NCBI RefSeq assembly: GCF_023650515.1
Contig: NZ_CP096016.1
Span: 459,130-523,129, forward strand
Source: Alkalimarinus coralli
Lineage (GTDB): Bacteria > Pseudomonadota > Gammaproteobacteria > Pseudomonadales > Oleiphilaceae
Length of the DNA: 64,000 bases
Direction of reading: 5' to 3'
Both the position numbers and the translations under genes were made by a program. The stretch's first letter is position 1; each line of letters starts with the position of its first letter. Below, piece by piece: positions 35,634 to 43,973 of the stretch. The notes under the pieces are model-generated. The model made no database searches. It had not been told where the DNA came from and worked only from the letters and a program-made list of their open reading frames with translations.

Positions 35634-36356
35634 ATGAAGCGTTTACTGGTATTTGCGCTTTTGATCGGACTTTGTGGGGCAGGTCTGGTCTATATGCTAA
35701 AAGCGGAGCGAATAAATGCTCCCGAACCTGTGGCGATAACGCTCGACTCACCGTGGCGGATTGAAGCAAGCGAGACACAGGGTGAAGAGTCTGCGCTTGC
35801 AGAAGGGGCTTTGTTGTTTGAGGGCTGTGCTTCGTGCCATATGGCAGATGGAAGCGGCCGCAGTGATGGCAGTGTGCCCCGTTTGGCGGGGCAGAATGAA
35901 GCGGTGTTGGTGCATAAACTTCAGAAACTAAGGGGCGGGCGTGTCAATCTACCCGTTATGACCCCGTTTGCCCGAGCGCTTTCGTCTGATGATATCGTAA
36001 AGGTCGCTCGTTATATCTCAACACTACCGACGCCAGAAGGCGGAATATCCTCAAATCGTCCATATATAAAAAATTGCGCTGCATGTCATGGCGTTAATGG
36101 CGAAGGCAATAGTGAGTTGCTGGCTCCTAAGCTCTGCTTTCAGCATAAACAATATCTTAATCGCCGGATTAGTGAAATTAAGCAAAACACTCGCGGTGAT
36201 GCAGATCAGGGGATGATTGCGATATTAAACACGTTAGATAAACAGGCGCTTGATCGTATTACACAGTGGTTGGCTGCCGGAACCTGCAATAGTCACGCTC
36301 AATACTCTATGCAGGCTCACGAACCCAAAATGCCGGAGAGCATTTATGAAGAGTAA
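35634..36356 (+). CDS. diheme c-type cytochrome
   Basis: The frame is open from 35559, but the ATG at 35634 with GGAG 5 nt upstream is preferred, giving 240 residues. An N-terminal anchor helix (LLVFALLIGLCGAGLV) is followed by two heme motifs, CASCH and CAACH, in the c4 style (GxGRSDGxVPRLAGQ). It would pass electrons in the periplasm. Its stop overlaps the start of the amine oxidase gene by 11 bp, so it is probably the electron acceptor of that enzyme; this is inference. Confidence 0.85.
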   Translation: MKRLLVFALLIGLCGAGLVYMLKAERINAPEPVAITLDSPWRIEASETQGEESALAEGALLFEGCASCHMADGSGRSDGSVPRLAGQNEAVLVHKLQKLRGGRVNLPVMTPFARALSSDDIVKVARYISTLPTPEGGISSNRPYIKNCAACHGVNGEGNSELLAPKLCFQHKQYLNRRISEIKQNTRGDADQGMIAILNTLDKQALDRITQWLAAGTCNSHAQYSMQAHEPKMPESIYEE

Positions 36357-37791
36357 CCGAAGAGATTTTTTGCGTCTGGGTATGGGGGCTATTGCATCGG
36401 GCGTGCTGCCTGCGAGCTTCTCATGGAGCGCGCCAAACGTACAGCGCGTTCAGGTAGCTGTTGTGGGAGGAGGACTCGCGGGCCTTACCACAGCACGTAA
36501 TCTGGTGAACAACGGTATTGATTCGGTGGTGGTGTTGGAGTCTCGAGACAGGGTGGGAGGGCGCACCCTTAATCTGCCACTGCCGGGAGGGCATGTCGTC
36601 GAGGGTGGTGGCGAGTGGATTGGGCCAGGGCAGGATCGCATTGCCTCACTGGCAGCAGACGTAGGCGTGGATACGTTTGATGCGTATTATGACGGTGCAG
36701 GTATCTATGAGATTCAAGGGCTGGTGTCCAAAGGGCTGCTGCCGGAGCTTAGCTTTAAGAAAGGTTATGACTTTACCCGGTTGGCGTGGCGCTTACAGTC
36801 AATGGCTGACCAGTTGCCGCTAGGGAGCCCATGGCAAGCGGCGAATGCGCATTACCTGGACCATATAACACTGGCAGATTGGTTAAAAGGAGAGGGGGCA
36901 TCCAAGTGGACGGTAGAAGCCTTTCGCATTATTTGCCGAGCCATTATGTCGGGTTACCCTGAGCGCATCTCTCTGTTGTGGTTTTTACACTATATTCAAT
37001 CCAGTGGTGGGCTGTTAGGTATCGCGTTGAATGATAACGGGCTTCAGGACTTACGATTTGTAGGCGGCTCACAGCAGGTGTCGATCAACGTTGCTAAAGC
37101 GTTGGGCCACCGGGTGAAAATGGGGGAGCCGGTAACCTCTATTAGCGATAATGCAACAGGCCCTGTTGAAGTGCGTACACCAAAAGGAACCTACCTTGCG
37201 GATCAGGTTGTGGTGGCAATGGCGCCGGCTGACACATTACGAATCAACTTTAAGACTGGCTTAACCGCCCAACGGAATGCATTGGTCAAGCAGTGGGCGG
37301 GGCTTACCCGGTTGCCGTTAATTAAGCATTCGGTTATTTATAAAACCCCTTTTTGGCGTGAGGCGGGCCTAAACGGTAATGTCGTCACCGATCACGCGCC
37401 ACTGCAGTTGGTGTTTGATAATTCACCGCCGGATGCATCATTAGGCGTTCTAACTGCCTTCTTGTCTGCTGCTGAAGTACCCGCTATGGCCAGTGAACCC
37501 GATCGGGCAAGGTTGTTGCCGCAGGAGTTAAGCCGTTATTTTGGCCCTCAGTCTATGGCAACAATGGGCTACGTCGAAAAAGACTGGTCAACAGACCCTT
37601 GGAGTATCGGGTGCATTACGCCGCTGACTAAAGGGCTCCTTACATCGGCAGGCCCGGCCTTGCGAGCGCCTGTGGGTAGAATACATTGGGCAGGCACGGA
37701 ATGCGCTGAAGTAGGTTGTGGCTATATGGATGGCGCCGTGCGCTCTGGCGACAGGGCGGCTATTGAGGTTCTCTCGGCGCTAACAAGCTAG
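36346..37791 (+). CDS. Tat-exported flavin amine oxidase
   Basis: The ATG at 36346 (GGAGAG upstream) gives 481 residues with a Tat signal (MKSNRRDFLRLGMGAIASG). The FAD-binding GGGLAGL motif (about residue 44) and 'ESRDRVGGRT' are present. The C-terminal 'HWAGTECAEVGCGYMDGAVRSG' is the second FAD-contact region of monoamine oxidases. The enzyme would oxidise an amine in the periplasm, donating electrons perhaps to the overlapping diheme cytochrome. The substrate is not evident. Confidence 0.85.
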   Translation: MKSNRRDFLRLGMGAIASGVLPASFSWSAPNVQRVQVAVVGGGLAGLTTARNLVNNGIDSVVVLESRDRVGGRTLNLPLPGGHVVEGGGEWIGPGQDRIASLAADVGVDTFDAYYDGAGIYEIQGLVSKGLLPELSFKKGYDFTRLAWRLQSMADQLPLGSPWQAANAHYLDHITLADWLKGEGASKWTVEAFRIICRAIMSGYPERISLLWFLHYIQSSGGLLGIALNDNGLQDLRFVGGSQQVSINVAKALGHRVKMGEPVTSISDNATGPVEVRTPKGTYLADQVVVAMAPADTLRINFKTGLTAQRNALVKQWAGLTRLPLIKHSVIYKTPFWREAGLNGNVVTDHAPLQLVFDNSPPDASLGVLTAFLSAAEVPAMASEPDRARLLPQELSRYFGPQSMATMGYVEKDWSTDPWSIGCITPLTKGLLTSAGPALRAPVGRIHWAGTECAEVGCGYMDGAVRSGDRAAIEVLSALTS

Positions 37792-37901
37792 GGCTCTTTG
37801 GGGGCGGTGATATTGAGTGTATTCCCAAAACATTCACTATACTGAAAAGGCTATCCAGTAAAGGTGTGAGTTCTGTTAGTTGAACAGTTTCGAGAAAGGG
37901 T

Positions 37902-38858
37902 ATGGAATTCAAAGACTATTACAAAATTCTTGGGGTCAATGTCGATGCCGATGCTAAGGAGATTAAAACAGCGTATCGGAAACTGGCGCGAAAATATCAC
38001 CCTGATATGAACCCCGCTGAAGGCGCAGAAAGCAAGTTTAAAGAAGTCGCAGAAGCCTATGAAGTGTTAAAAGATCCAGCTCGTCGTGCTGAATTTGACG
38101 AACTTCGAAAATATGGCGGCCAGTCAGGGCAGAGTTTTCGGCCCCCTCCAGGCTGGCAGCACTCCGGTGGTTTTCAACATCATGGGGCTCAGCATTTTGA
38201 GGGCGACTTCTCTGAGTTCTTCAACTCTATTTTTGGTGGCGAAGGCCATGGTTTCGACCATGCAGGCGATATGCGCCACCGACATGTCAGAGGGCAGGAT
38301 ATTGAAATTGAAATGCCTGTTTTTCTGGAAGAGACGCTTAGCAATCATGTTAAAACGGTAGAATATAAACTCCCCGTATTTGATGGCCAAAAACTCGAAA
38401 ATATTAACAAGCGTCTGAAGGTGACAATACCGCGAGGGGTTGCCGATGGAGAACGCATTCGGGTTAAAGGCCAGGGTAAACCGGGCATGGGCAATGGCGC
38501 GGCGGGAGACTTATATTTACATATCCGTTTAGTGCCTCATCCATTGTTTGATGTGCAAGGCCACGACCTTATGATAACGCTACCCATTGCCCCGTGGGAG
38601 GCGGCACTCGGTGTAAAAGTGACTGTTCCTACGCTGGAGGGCAATATCAATGTGGTGGTTGCGCCCAATAGCCAGTCAGGCAAAAAACTACGCATTAAAG
38701 GTAAAGGACTGAAGGGAAAAACGGTGACCGGTGACCTGTATGCGATTATTAAAATTGTTATGCCTGCTACCGCGAACGAAAAAATCAGGCATTTGTGGCA
38801 GCAGTTATCAGAAACAGCCAAGTTTGACCCACGCGCTGATTGGGGGGTAAAAAAATGA
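37902..38858 (+). CDS. cbpA: CbpA, DnaJ-like curved-DNA-binding co-chaperone
   Basis: The 318-residue protein has an N-terminal J domain with the HPD tripeptide (KYHPDMNP), a Gly/Phe-rich linker ([10 protein letters not shown]), and the two C-terminal substrate-binding domains of DnaJ ([42 protein letters not shown]). It lacks the zinc-finger region of DnaJ, which defines CbpA. It stimulates DnaK and can bind curved DNA. The modulator gene cbpM overlaps its stop. Confidence 0.9.
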   Translation: MEFKDYYKILGVNVDADAKEIKTAYRKLARKYHPDMNPAEGAESKFKEVAEAYEVLKDPARRAEFDELRKYGGQSGQSFRPPPGWQHSGGFQHHGAQHFEGDFSEFFNSIFGGEGHGFDHAGDMRHRHVRGQDIEIEMPVFLEETLSNHVKTVEYKLPVFDGQKLENINKRLKVTIPRGVADGERIRVKGQGKPGMGNGAAGDLYLHIRLVPHPLFDVQGHDLMITLPIAPWEAALGVKVTVPTLEGNINVVVAPNSQSGKKLRIKGKGLKGKTVTGDLYAIIKIVMPATANEKIRHLWQQLSETAKFDPRADWGVKK

Positions 38859-39160
38859 CAGAAATATCATTAAGTCTTCCTCTCAATGAATTGTGTCAAC
38901 TTGAATGCATTGAACCTGATATCGTCATCGAAATTGTCGAGTATGGCATTGCTCAGCCGGTAAGGGGGGAGAAAACCGCCGACTGGGTATTTGATACGAC
39001 CAGCGTTCACTGGATCAAAAAAGCCGTTCGCTTGCACCAGGACTTGGAAATAGATTGGGTCGCGGTGGCGTTGGTCATTGAGTTGATGCAGCAGAATGAG
39101 TCCCTGTTAAGGGAAAATGAACGTGTTCAGTACCTGTTAAAGCGGTTCCTTGAAAGTTAG
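38855..39160 (+). CDS. cbpM: CbpM-type chaperone modulator
   Basis: The ATG at 38855 overlaps the cbpA stop codon (GGGGGG lies 7 nt before it), giving a 101-residue protein. It has a helical MerR-like core ([26 protein letters not shown]) followed by a coiled-coil segment ([26 protein letters not shown]). CbpM binds the J domain of CbpA and blocks its activity. The gene order cbpA-cbpM and the overlap are the main support. Confidence 0.85.
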   Translation: MTEISLSLPLNELCQLECIEPDIVIEIVEYGIAQPVRGEKTADWVFDTTSVHWIKKAVRLHQDLEIDWVAVALVIELMQQNESLLRENERVQYLLKRFLES

Positions 39161-39165
39161 TCATG

Positions 39166-39196
39166 TCGCTGATATCTGGCAAGAATATATCAGCGA
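39166..39196 (+). terminator. hairpin after cbpAM
   Basis: TCGCTGATAT (39166-39175) pairs perfectly with ATATCAGCGA (39187-39196) around an 11-nt loop, 6 bp after the cbpM stop. No T-run follows, so it may be a processing or stability element. Confidence 0.5.
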
Positions 39197-39370
39197 GGTG
39201 GCCGCAAGGCGTAAATAGAGAATTCTCGATGCCTTGAAACGGCCAAACTAGTGATTAATTGGAAGCGTTCATTAATCCTCCATCACTTAAATAAACATAA
39301 TGAAAACGACTCTTAAGTCAATTCAGGGTATAGTTCACCCCTCAACAATTCGTTTATTGGGGCACGTTTT

Positions 39371-39991
39371 TTGTCGATTGAAAGTACAATCACTTTTTTT
39401 GTTGCGATATTTATCTTTGGTATTACGCCAGGCCCTGGGGTCTTCGCAATCCTTGCCCGTGCACTGGTGAGTGGTGTGAGGTCTTGCATTTCTTTAGCGC
39501 TGGGGATGGCGATAAGTGACATCGCTTACCTTGTCTTGGCCTGCTATGGCTTAGCCGCTATTGCTGAGAACTGGGGTGAGTTATTCACTGTTATTCGACT
39601 GGTTGGTGCGGCATACCTGTTTTATCTTGGCTACAAGATGTGGGTGACGCCTGTTAATGTTGATGGACAACAGTTGGAGCATCAGCGTTCATGGGCTTCA
39701 ATGAGCTTTGTTCAGGGCTTTTTAATTTCTGCCTCAAACCCCAAGGTTATACTGTTTTATATCGCCTTTTTACCTACATTTTTGGATGTGTCTGAACTGT
39801 CAGGCAGTGATATAGCGTTGGCTTCGCTATTAACGTTAGTGGCTTTAATGGCGGGATTGTTGTTGATTGCATTTTCCGCCTCATCTGCGCGACGCTACTT
39901 TAAATCTCACCGTTCAATGAAACGGTTGAACCGGTCTGCGGGTTCAATCATGGCTGGAGCGGGTGCTTATCTGCTAGTCAGGCATTCTTGA
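39371..39991 (+). CDS. LysE/RhtB-family exporter (second copy)
   Basis: The 206-residue protein has six hydrophobic segments and the opening 'FGITPGPGVFAILARALVSG' with 'SASNPKVILFYIAFLPTFL', both LysE-family signatures. It starts at a TTG (39371); no ATG is available before the first helix. It exports an unknown amino acid or derivative. It is independent in sequence from the LysE-type gene at 7504. No regulator is adjacent. Confidence 0.8.
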   Translation: MSIESTITFFVAIFIFGITPGPGVFAILARALVSGVRSCISLALGMAISDIAYLVLACYGLAAIAENWGELFTVIRLVGAAYLFYLGYKMWVTPVNVDGQQLEHQRSWASMSFVQGFLISASNPKVILFYIAFLPTFLDVSELSGSDIALASLLTLVALMAGLLLIAFSASSARRYFKSHRSMKRLNRSAGSIMAGAGAYLLVRHS

Positions 39992-40144
39992 GGACGGCAC
40001 CCTGTCGCAAAGCTAAGGCGGGTTGATTGAAAATGAACCAAACTCATGATTCAATGTCGAAACAACCTGTAGGGGTTTGCTTTGACGAAACCAATGGGCC
40101 GTTGGTCGCAGATTCCAGCTGGCTGAAGATTTTAATTTAGCTAT

Positions 40145-40198
40145 AGATACTAACTTAACCGTACAAACTAATTTAACCGTAGAAACTAATTTGACTGT
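40145..40198 (+). repeat. 18-bp degenerate tandem repeat upstream of the VC0807-like gene
   Basis: Three units of 18 bp (40145-40162, 40163-40180, 40181-40198), each around ACTAATTTAACCGT, run up to 13 bp before the start codon at 40212. Units differ by two to four bases. A minus-strand reading gives an 'xxTVKLV' repeat, which I take as an artefact. Confidence 0.7.
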
Positions 40199-40211
40199 AG
40201 ATACCAACAAT

Positions 40212-40919
40212 ATGGCAAAAGAGACACAGAAAAAAGGCGGCCTTTTAGGCAACCTGGCGTTTAACATCATTATTCCGGTGGTAATTCTCAGCAAGTTTTC
40301 GGCGGTTGATAGCCTGGGGCCGGTATGGAGTATTGTGGTCGCGCTGGCATTTCCTATTGGTTATGGCTTATGGGATCTTAAACAGTCCGGTAAAGTCAAT
40401 GCGTTCTCAATTCTGGGTATTGTGAGTGTGTTTTTAACAGGGGGAATTAGTTTATTAGAGCTTGACCCTCAGTACATCGCGATCAAAGAAGCTGCAATTC
40501 CTGCTATTATTGGCCTCGCCGTGCTGATAACCCAGCGTACAAAATACCCTATTGTTAAAATGATCATTTTGAATAAAGAGATAATCCGCACTGATGATCT
40601 TTATTCAGCGCTTTCCGACAACAACTACACAGATGAGTTTGAAAAACGTTTAAAGTTGGCGTCACTTATTGTTGCGGGTTCATTTTTTGTGTCATCTGTT
40701 TTGAACTATGTCTTGGCAAAAGTCATTCTGGTTAGCCCGCCTGGCACACCTGAGTTTGCCGAAGAGCTGGGAGAGATGACGGCATTGAGCTACCCCGTCA
40801 TCGCCCTGCCGAGCACTGTAATTCTAATGCTGGCGATCTGGTATCTGTTTAGTCAAATCAAAAAATTGACCGGAGAAGACTTCGAGAGCTTTTTAGTCGG
40901 AGTAGAAAAAGAAGCCTAG
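40212..40919 (+). CDS. VC0807-like integral membrane protein
   Basis: From the ATG at 40212 the protein has 235 residues and six predicted membrane segments. The sequence theme (LGNLAFNIIIPVVILSKFS, GYGLWDLKQSGKVNAFSILG, YPVIALPSTVILM) matches the VC0807-type family, whose function is not characterised. It ends with a CTAG overlap: its stop codon shares bases with the stop of the convergent NlpC gene. It is not obviously linked to its neighbours. Confidence 0.7.
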   Translation: MAKETQKKGGLLGNLAFNIIIPVVILSKFSAVDSLGPVWSIVVALAFPIGYGLWDLKQSGKVNAFSILGIVSVFLTGGISLLELDPQYIAIKEAAIPAIIGLAVLITQRTKYPIVKMIILNKEIIRTDDLYSALSDNNYTDEFEKRLKLASLIVAGSFFVSSVLNYVLAKVILVSPPGTPEFAEELGEMTALSYPVIALPSTVILMLAIWYLFSQIKKLTGEDFESFLVGVEKEA

Positions 40920-41410
40920 AAAACTCTTCTGGCTTGCCAGAAATTCTCTTTCCAATAAGGGTTATCCAACCTTGAAAACTTAACTCCTCTGCTGGTTGAG
41001 GCGTGCAAAAAACGTTGTTCACCGGCATATATACCGATATGCCGGTCTTTAAATCCTGTTTTAAATAGCACCAAATCGCCGGGGCGTAACTGCGCAAGTG
41101 TTACAGGTAAGCCTGTTTCAGCCTGACGCCGTGTTGACCGTGGCAGCACAGCACCAAATTGCTCTTTAAAGGTTAAGAATACAAACCCTGAGCAATCCAC
41201 GCCAGACTTGGACAGCCCGCCATAACGGTACTTCACTCCTTTCCACGCTTCATGTTGGTCGTGAAGACTTTTAACAATAGAGTTTGACGCAGGTTGAAGT
41301 ATCGGTAGTTGGCTCGTCTGAGGCTCAACTGAGGCAGGTGGAATCGAGCTACAGCCTGCAATGAGGGTAACCGCTATTAATAATAGGCAGGGCTGTATTG
41401 CTTTCATCAT
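40916..41410 (-). CDS. NlpC/P60-family murein hydrolase lipoprotein
   Basis: The 164-residue protein has a lipoprotein signal (VTLIAGCSSIP) and an NlpC/P60 domain. The catalytic Cys is in 'GVDCSGFVFLTF' and the His in 'DRHIGIYAGEQRFLHAST'. It would cleave peptidoglycan cross-bridge peptides in the periplasm, like Spr/NlpC. Its stop overlaps the stop of the convergent membrane-protein gene by two bases. Confidence 0.88.
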   Translation of the reverse strand: MMKAIQPCLLLIAVTLIAGCSSIPPASVEPQTSQLPILQPASNSIVKSLHDQHEAWKGVKYRYGGLSKSGVDCSGFVFLTFKEQFGAVLPRSTRRQAETGLPVTLAQLRPGDLVLFKTGFKDRHIGIYAGEQRFLHASTSRGVKFSRLDNPYWKENFWQARRVF

Positions 41411-41566
41411 GGCCTCTCACTGGTCTTCATGATAAGTATTCTAGTAAGCAAATGATTATTCGTATGTATTTATTCTGTAACGCTCTTTCAGACTGTTAGC
41501 TTATGAACATTTAACTCTCGGGGCGCTGTGGGTTTGCTGTTTCGTAGCAGAGCTGATCAAGTCCGC

Positions 41567-41863
41567 TTATTTAGGCGCCATATCGATGCAACACTCATCT
41601 TGAAAGAAGCTAACAACCGCTTGTAGCTGGCCATATTCAACAACGCAGAATAGCGTTCGCCCTTCTCGTCGTTGGGCAATCAAACCTGCCGAAACCAGGC
41701 TTGATATATGGTGAGAAAGCGTTGACCCCGGAATTTTCAACTCTTCCTGAATGTCTCCAACGGGCAGCCCTTGATAGCCCGCCTTGATAAGGCGTTTGAA
41801 AATGGTTAAGCGTGTAGGGTGGCCCAGCTCTTTTAATGCCTTGGCCAGTTTTTCTATTTCCAC
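41567..41863 (-). CDS. arsR: ArsR-family metalloregulator
   Basis: The 98-residue winged-helix protein starts at a GTG (41863) with GAGGGG 7 nt upstream. Its domain reads LKELGHPTRLTIFKRL ... GSTLSHHISSLVSAGLI, typical of ArsR/SmtB repressors. The C-terminus carries a Cys pair (QDECCIDM) that could bind arsenic or another soft metal. It is divergent from the permease at 41979, and two matching operator-like repeats lie in the gap. It represses the permease gene until the metal(loid) binds. Confidence 0.88.
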   Translation of the reverse strand: MEIEKLAKALKELGHPTRLTIFKRLIKAGYQGLPVGDIQEELKIPGSTLSHHISSLVSAGLIAQRREGRTLFCVVEYGQLQAVVSFFQDECCIDMAPK

Positions 41864-41883
41864 TTTGTTCCCCTCAGATTTTA

Positions 41884-41907
41884 ATATTTCGATATTAGCA
41901 GAAATAT
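41884..41907. promoter_or_regulatory. ArsR operator-like inverted repeat, copy 1
   Basis: ATATTTC (41884-41890) and GAAATAT (41901-41907) form a perfect 7-bp inverted repeat with a 10-nt spacer, directly upstream of arsR. The half-site and spacing match the second copy at 41927-41962. Confidence 0.7.
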
Positions 41908-41926
41908 ATTGCTATTGTCAGAGTTT

Positions 41927-41962
41927 AAAACTATATTTCGAAAATACTAGAAATATAGTTTT
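41927..41962. promoter_or_regulatory. ArsR operator-like inverted repeat, copy 2
   Basis: A perfect 13-bp inverted repeat (AAAACTATATTTC at 41927-41939 and GAAATATAGTTTT at 41950-41962) with a 10-nt spacer lies 16 bp before the permease start. It contains the same ATATTTC-N10-GAAATAT core as copy 1, so two dimers could control the divergent pair. Confidence 0.75.
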
Positions 41963-41978
41963 AATTAAGGAGAGAAAA

Positions 41979-42896
41979 ATGATGACTGTATCAACTGAGA
42001 TGATTCAGGAGTCAGTCAGAATGTTTACCGTTCTGGCTATCGAGCTAACCGTACTGTTTTTGGTGATTAGCTATATCGTAGGCATTTTGCAGATGCATAT
42101 TCCACCTAAAAAAATCCAAAGTATATTAAGTGGTAAGCAAGGAAAAGGTTATGTTATTGCTGGTTTCTTAGGCGCTATCACGCCTTTTTGCTCCTGTTCT
42201 ACCATTCCGTTCCTGAAGGGGTTATTGAGGGCGAATGCAGGCTTTGGAACGATGATGGTGTTTTTGTTTGCGAGTCCGCTGTTAAATCCCATTATTATTG
42301 GGTTGTTTGTTGTGACCTTTGGGTTGAATGTCGCGGTATTCTATTTCTCGGTTGCGATGGGTGTCTCTATTCTGGCCGGGTATAGTCTTGAAAAGCTGGG
42401 CTTTGAAAAGTATATCAGGGCTGAGGCATATATCGCGCCTGTGTCTTCTAAGATATCGCAGGACAGTTCGGCTGAAACGATTATTGAGAATAAGTGGTTA
42501 GAAATCTGGAGAACCACCTGGAAGGACTTCTTGAAGGTCTTGCCTTACTTATTAGGCGGCCTCTCAATCGGGGCGGTGATTTATGGCTTTATGCCGGCGG
42601 ACTATGTGGCGAGTGTGGCGAACGAAAACAATCCATTAGCGGTACCTATAGCGGCGATTATCGGCATTCCCCTTTATATTCGTGCCGAAGCGGTTATTCC
42701 ACTCAGTGCAGTATTAGCCACCAAAGGTATGGGATTGGGGGCCATAATGGCACTGATTATCGGAAGTGCAGGGTCCAGTTTAACGGAAGTTGTGTTACTC
42801 AAATCATTCTTTAAGAACCAGATGATTATAGCTTTCTTGCTGGTAGTTATTGGAATGGCTGTCACGGCAGGTTATGCATACTCATATCTATTCTAG
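41979..42896 (+). CDS. ArsP-like permease (UPF0718/DUF318)
   Basis: The ATG at 41979 with AAGGAGAG upstream gives 305 residues and eight predicted membrane segments. The family signature TPFCSCSTIP (about residues 68-77), with its paired cysteines, and 'GIPLYIRAEAVIPLS' are conserved in ArsP, which exports trivalent organoarsenicals. With an adjacent ArsR and operators, export of an arsenical or related soft metal is likely. The exact substrate needs experiment. Confidence 0.85.
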   Translation: MMTVSTEMIQESVRMFTVLAIELTVLFLVISYIVGILQMHIPPKKIQSILSGKQGKGYVIAGFLGAITPFCSCSTIPFLKGLLRANAGFGTMMVFLFASPLLNPIIIGLFVVTFGLNVAVFYFSVAMGVSILAGYSLEKLGFEKYIRAEAYIAPVSSKISQDSSAETIIENKWLEIWRTTWKDFLKVLPYLLGGLSIGAVIYGFMPADYVASVANENNPLAVPIAAIIGIPLYIRAEAVIPLSAVLATKGMGLGAIMALIIGSAGSSLTEVVLLKSFFKNQMIIAFLLVVIGMAVTAGYAYSYLF

Positions 42897-42946
42897 ATTT
42901 GTGTGAAGAATAATATGAACAAAAATTGACCTGTTATTTTATATGT

Positions 42947-42961
42947 GTGACTATTGGTCAT
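42947..42961. promoter_or_regulatory. TetR operator-like palindrome upstream of tetR
   Basis: GTGACTATTGGTCAT (42947-42961) is an imperfect palindrome. Its reverse complement matches the element at 43810-43824 at 13 of 15 positions. It lies about 175 bp before the TetR start, beyond the tandem repeat. Confidence 0.65.
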
Positions 42962-43019
42962 ATTATGACGGCGGGTATTATGCTTTTGCATCTAGCCGCC
43001 GTTTTAAATTCAGGTCGTA

Positions 43020-43136
43020 TGTAGTGAAAGTCTGTAGCGAAAGTTGGTAGCGTAAGCTTGTAGCCGGAGTTTGCAGTGAAAGCATGTAGTGGACGAATGT
43101 AGTGAAAGCTTGTAGTGAAAGCTTGTAGTGAAAGTA
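43020..43136 (+). repeat. 13-bp tandem repeat array running into the tetR start
   Basis: Nine consecutive 13-bp units of the form TGTAGTGAAAGCT cover 43020-43136. The last base of the array is the A of the tetR ATG. Units vary at one to five positions and the three nearest the gene are almost identical. The period is not a multiple of three, so it is not coding. Confidence 0.85.
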
Positions 43137-43768
43137 TGCAGCCCTTAACACGAAAAGAGAGAGAATTTGCTCGCAGAGAGCGGGAAATAATTGATGCAGC
43201 GTTGTCACTATTTGAGACCCCAAACTGGGAGCAAGTGACCGTTGATCAAATTGCCAAGAAGGCGGAGATTGGTAAAGGGACGGTTTACAAGCATTTCTCA
43301 ACAAAAGATGAAATTTACGCGTGCATCACGCTGGAGTTTCACGAAAGGTTACTGGCCGAGTTCAGAGCCATTGACCACGAGATGCCGGTTGATAAGGTGA
43401 TGAAAGAGGTGATACGCCTCTCTTTTGAGCTGTCGCTGGCGTGTCAGGCTCATGCTCGAGTGAGTTTTTATTGCAAGAGGGCTGATTACATTGAACGACT
43501 GAGCAGTCAATATCAGGAAAAATTTGAACGTATTGAAGGGCTGTTTGAGTCATTTATCGGCAGAATTCTGGATACGGGGATTGAGCAGGGCATTATTCCA
43601 AAACGGCCACATGAGCATTTAATCATTGGTTTGGAGGCAACGTTTGATGGTGCGATGTCAATGATCTTGAATACCAACATCAGCTGTCATACTGAGCTGG
43701 AGCAAGATGAGTTTATTACCATTATCAGTGAGTACATGATTGCTGGGTTAATGGGCCTAAGAAGTTAA
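43136..43768 (+). CDS. TetR/AcrR-family repressor of the adjacent RND pump
   Basis: From the ATG at 43136 the protein has 210 residues (a GTG at 43115 would add seven). The N-terminal TetR helix-turn-helix reads REIIDAALSLFET..WEQVTVDQIAKKAEIGKGTVYKHFSTKDEI. The C-terminal ligand domain is of the CmeR/AcrR size. It lies upstream of, and in the same direction as, an RND pump operon, with near-identical palindromes on both sides. It therefore probably represses itself and the pump. Confidence 0.88.
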   Translation: MQPLTRKEREFARREREIIDAALSLFETPNWEQVTVDQIAKKAEIGKGTVYKHFSTKDEIYACITLEFHERLLAEFRAIDHEMPVDKVMKEVIRLSFELSLACQAHARVSFYCKRADYIERLSSQYQEKFERIEGLFESFIGRILDTGIEQGIIPKRPHEHLIIGLEATFDGAMSMILNTNISCHTELEQDEFITIISEYMIAGLMGLRS

Positions 43769-43809
43769 TCAGGGTTGCGAGCATAAATTGGGATCACCTT
43801 TGCTCGAAT

Positions 43810-43824
43810 ATGACTAATAGTCAT
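43810..43824. promoter_or_regulatory. TetR operator-like palindrome upstream of the RND pump
   Basis: ATGACTAATAGTCAT (43810-43824) is a perfect 6-bp-arm palindrome. It matches the element at 42947-42961 at 13 of 15 positions when that one is reversed. It lies about 150 bp upstream of the adaptor gene at 43974. Confidence 0.7.
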
Positions 43825-43838
43825 AAAAAGTATGCTGG

Positions 43839-43883
43839 CATATCGTCACCAGACATATCTTTGCCAGACATACCTTTGTCAGG
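43839..43883 (+). repeat. 15-bp degenerate tandem repeat between tetR and the RND pump
   Basis: Three units of 15 bp (43839-43853, 43854-43868, 43869-43883), CATATCTTTGCCAGA and variants, follow the palindrome. The pattern recalls the other short tandem repeats upstream of genes in this window. Confidence 0.65.
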
Positions 43884-43973
43884 CGCAGCAACAAAAACAG
43901 TTTATCTGTAGGAAAGCATGGGTTGTGTATTGATAGGGCGAGAAAGCATGGACTGTAGAATAAGAGGAAACAT

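Noticed and set aside
43020..43136. CRISPR or minisatellite gene reading of the 13-bp array
   Set aside because: Units are contiguous without spacers and the period is not a multiple of three; it is a simple tandem repeat.
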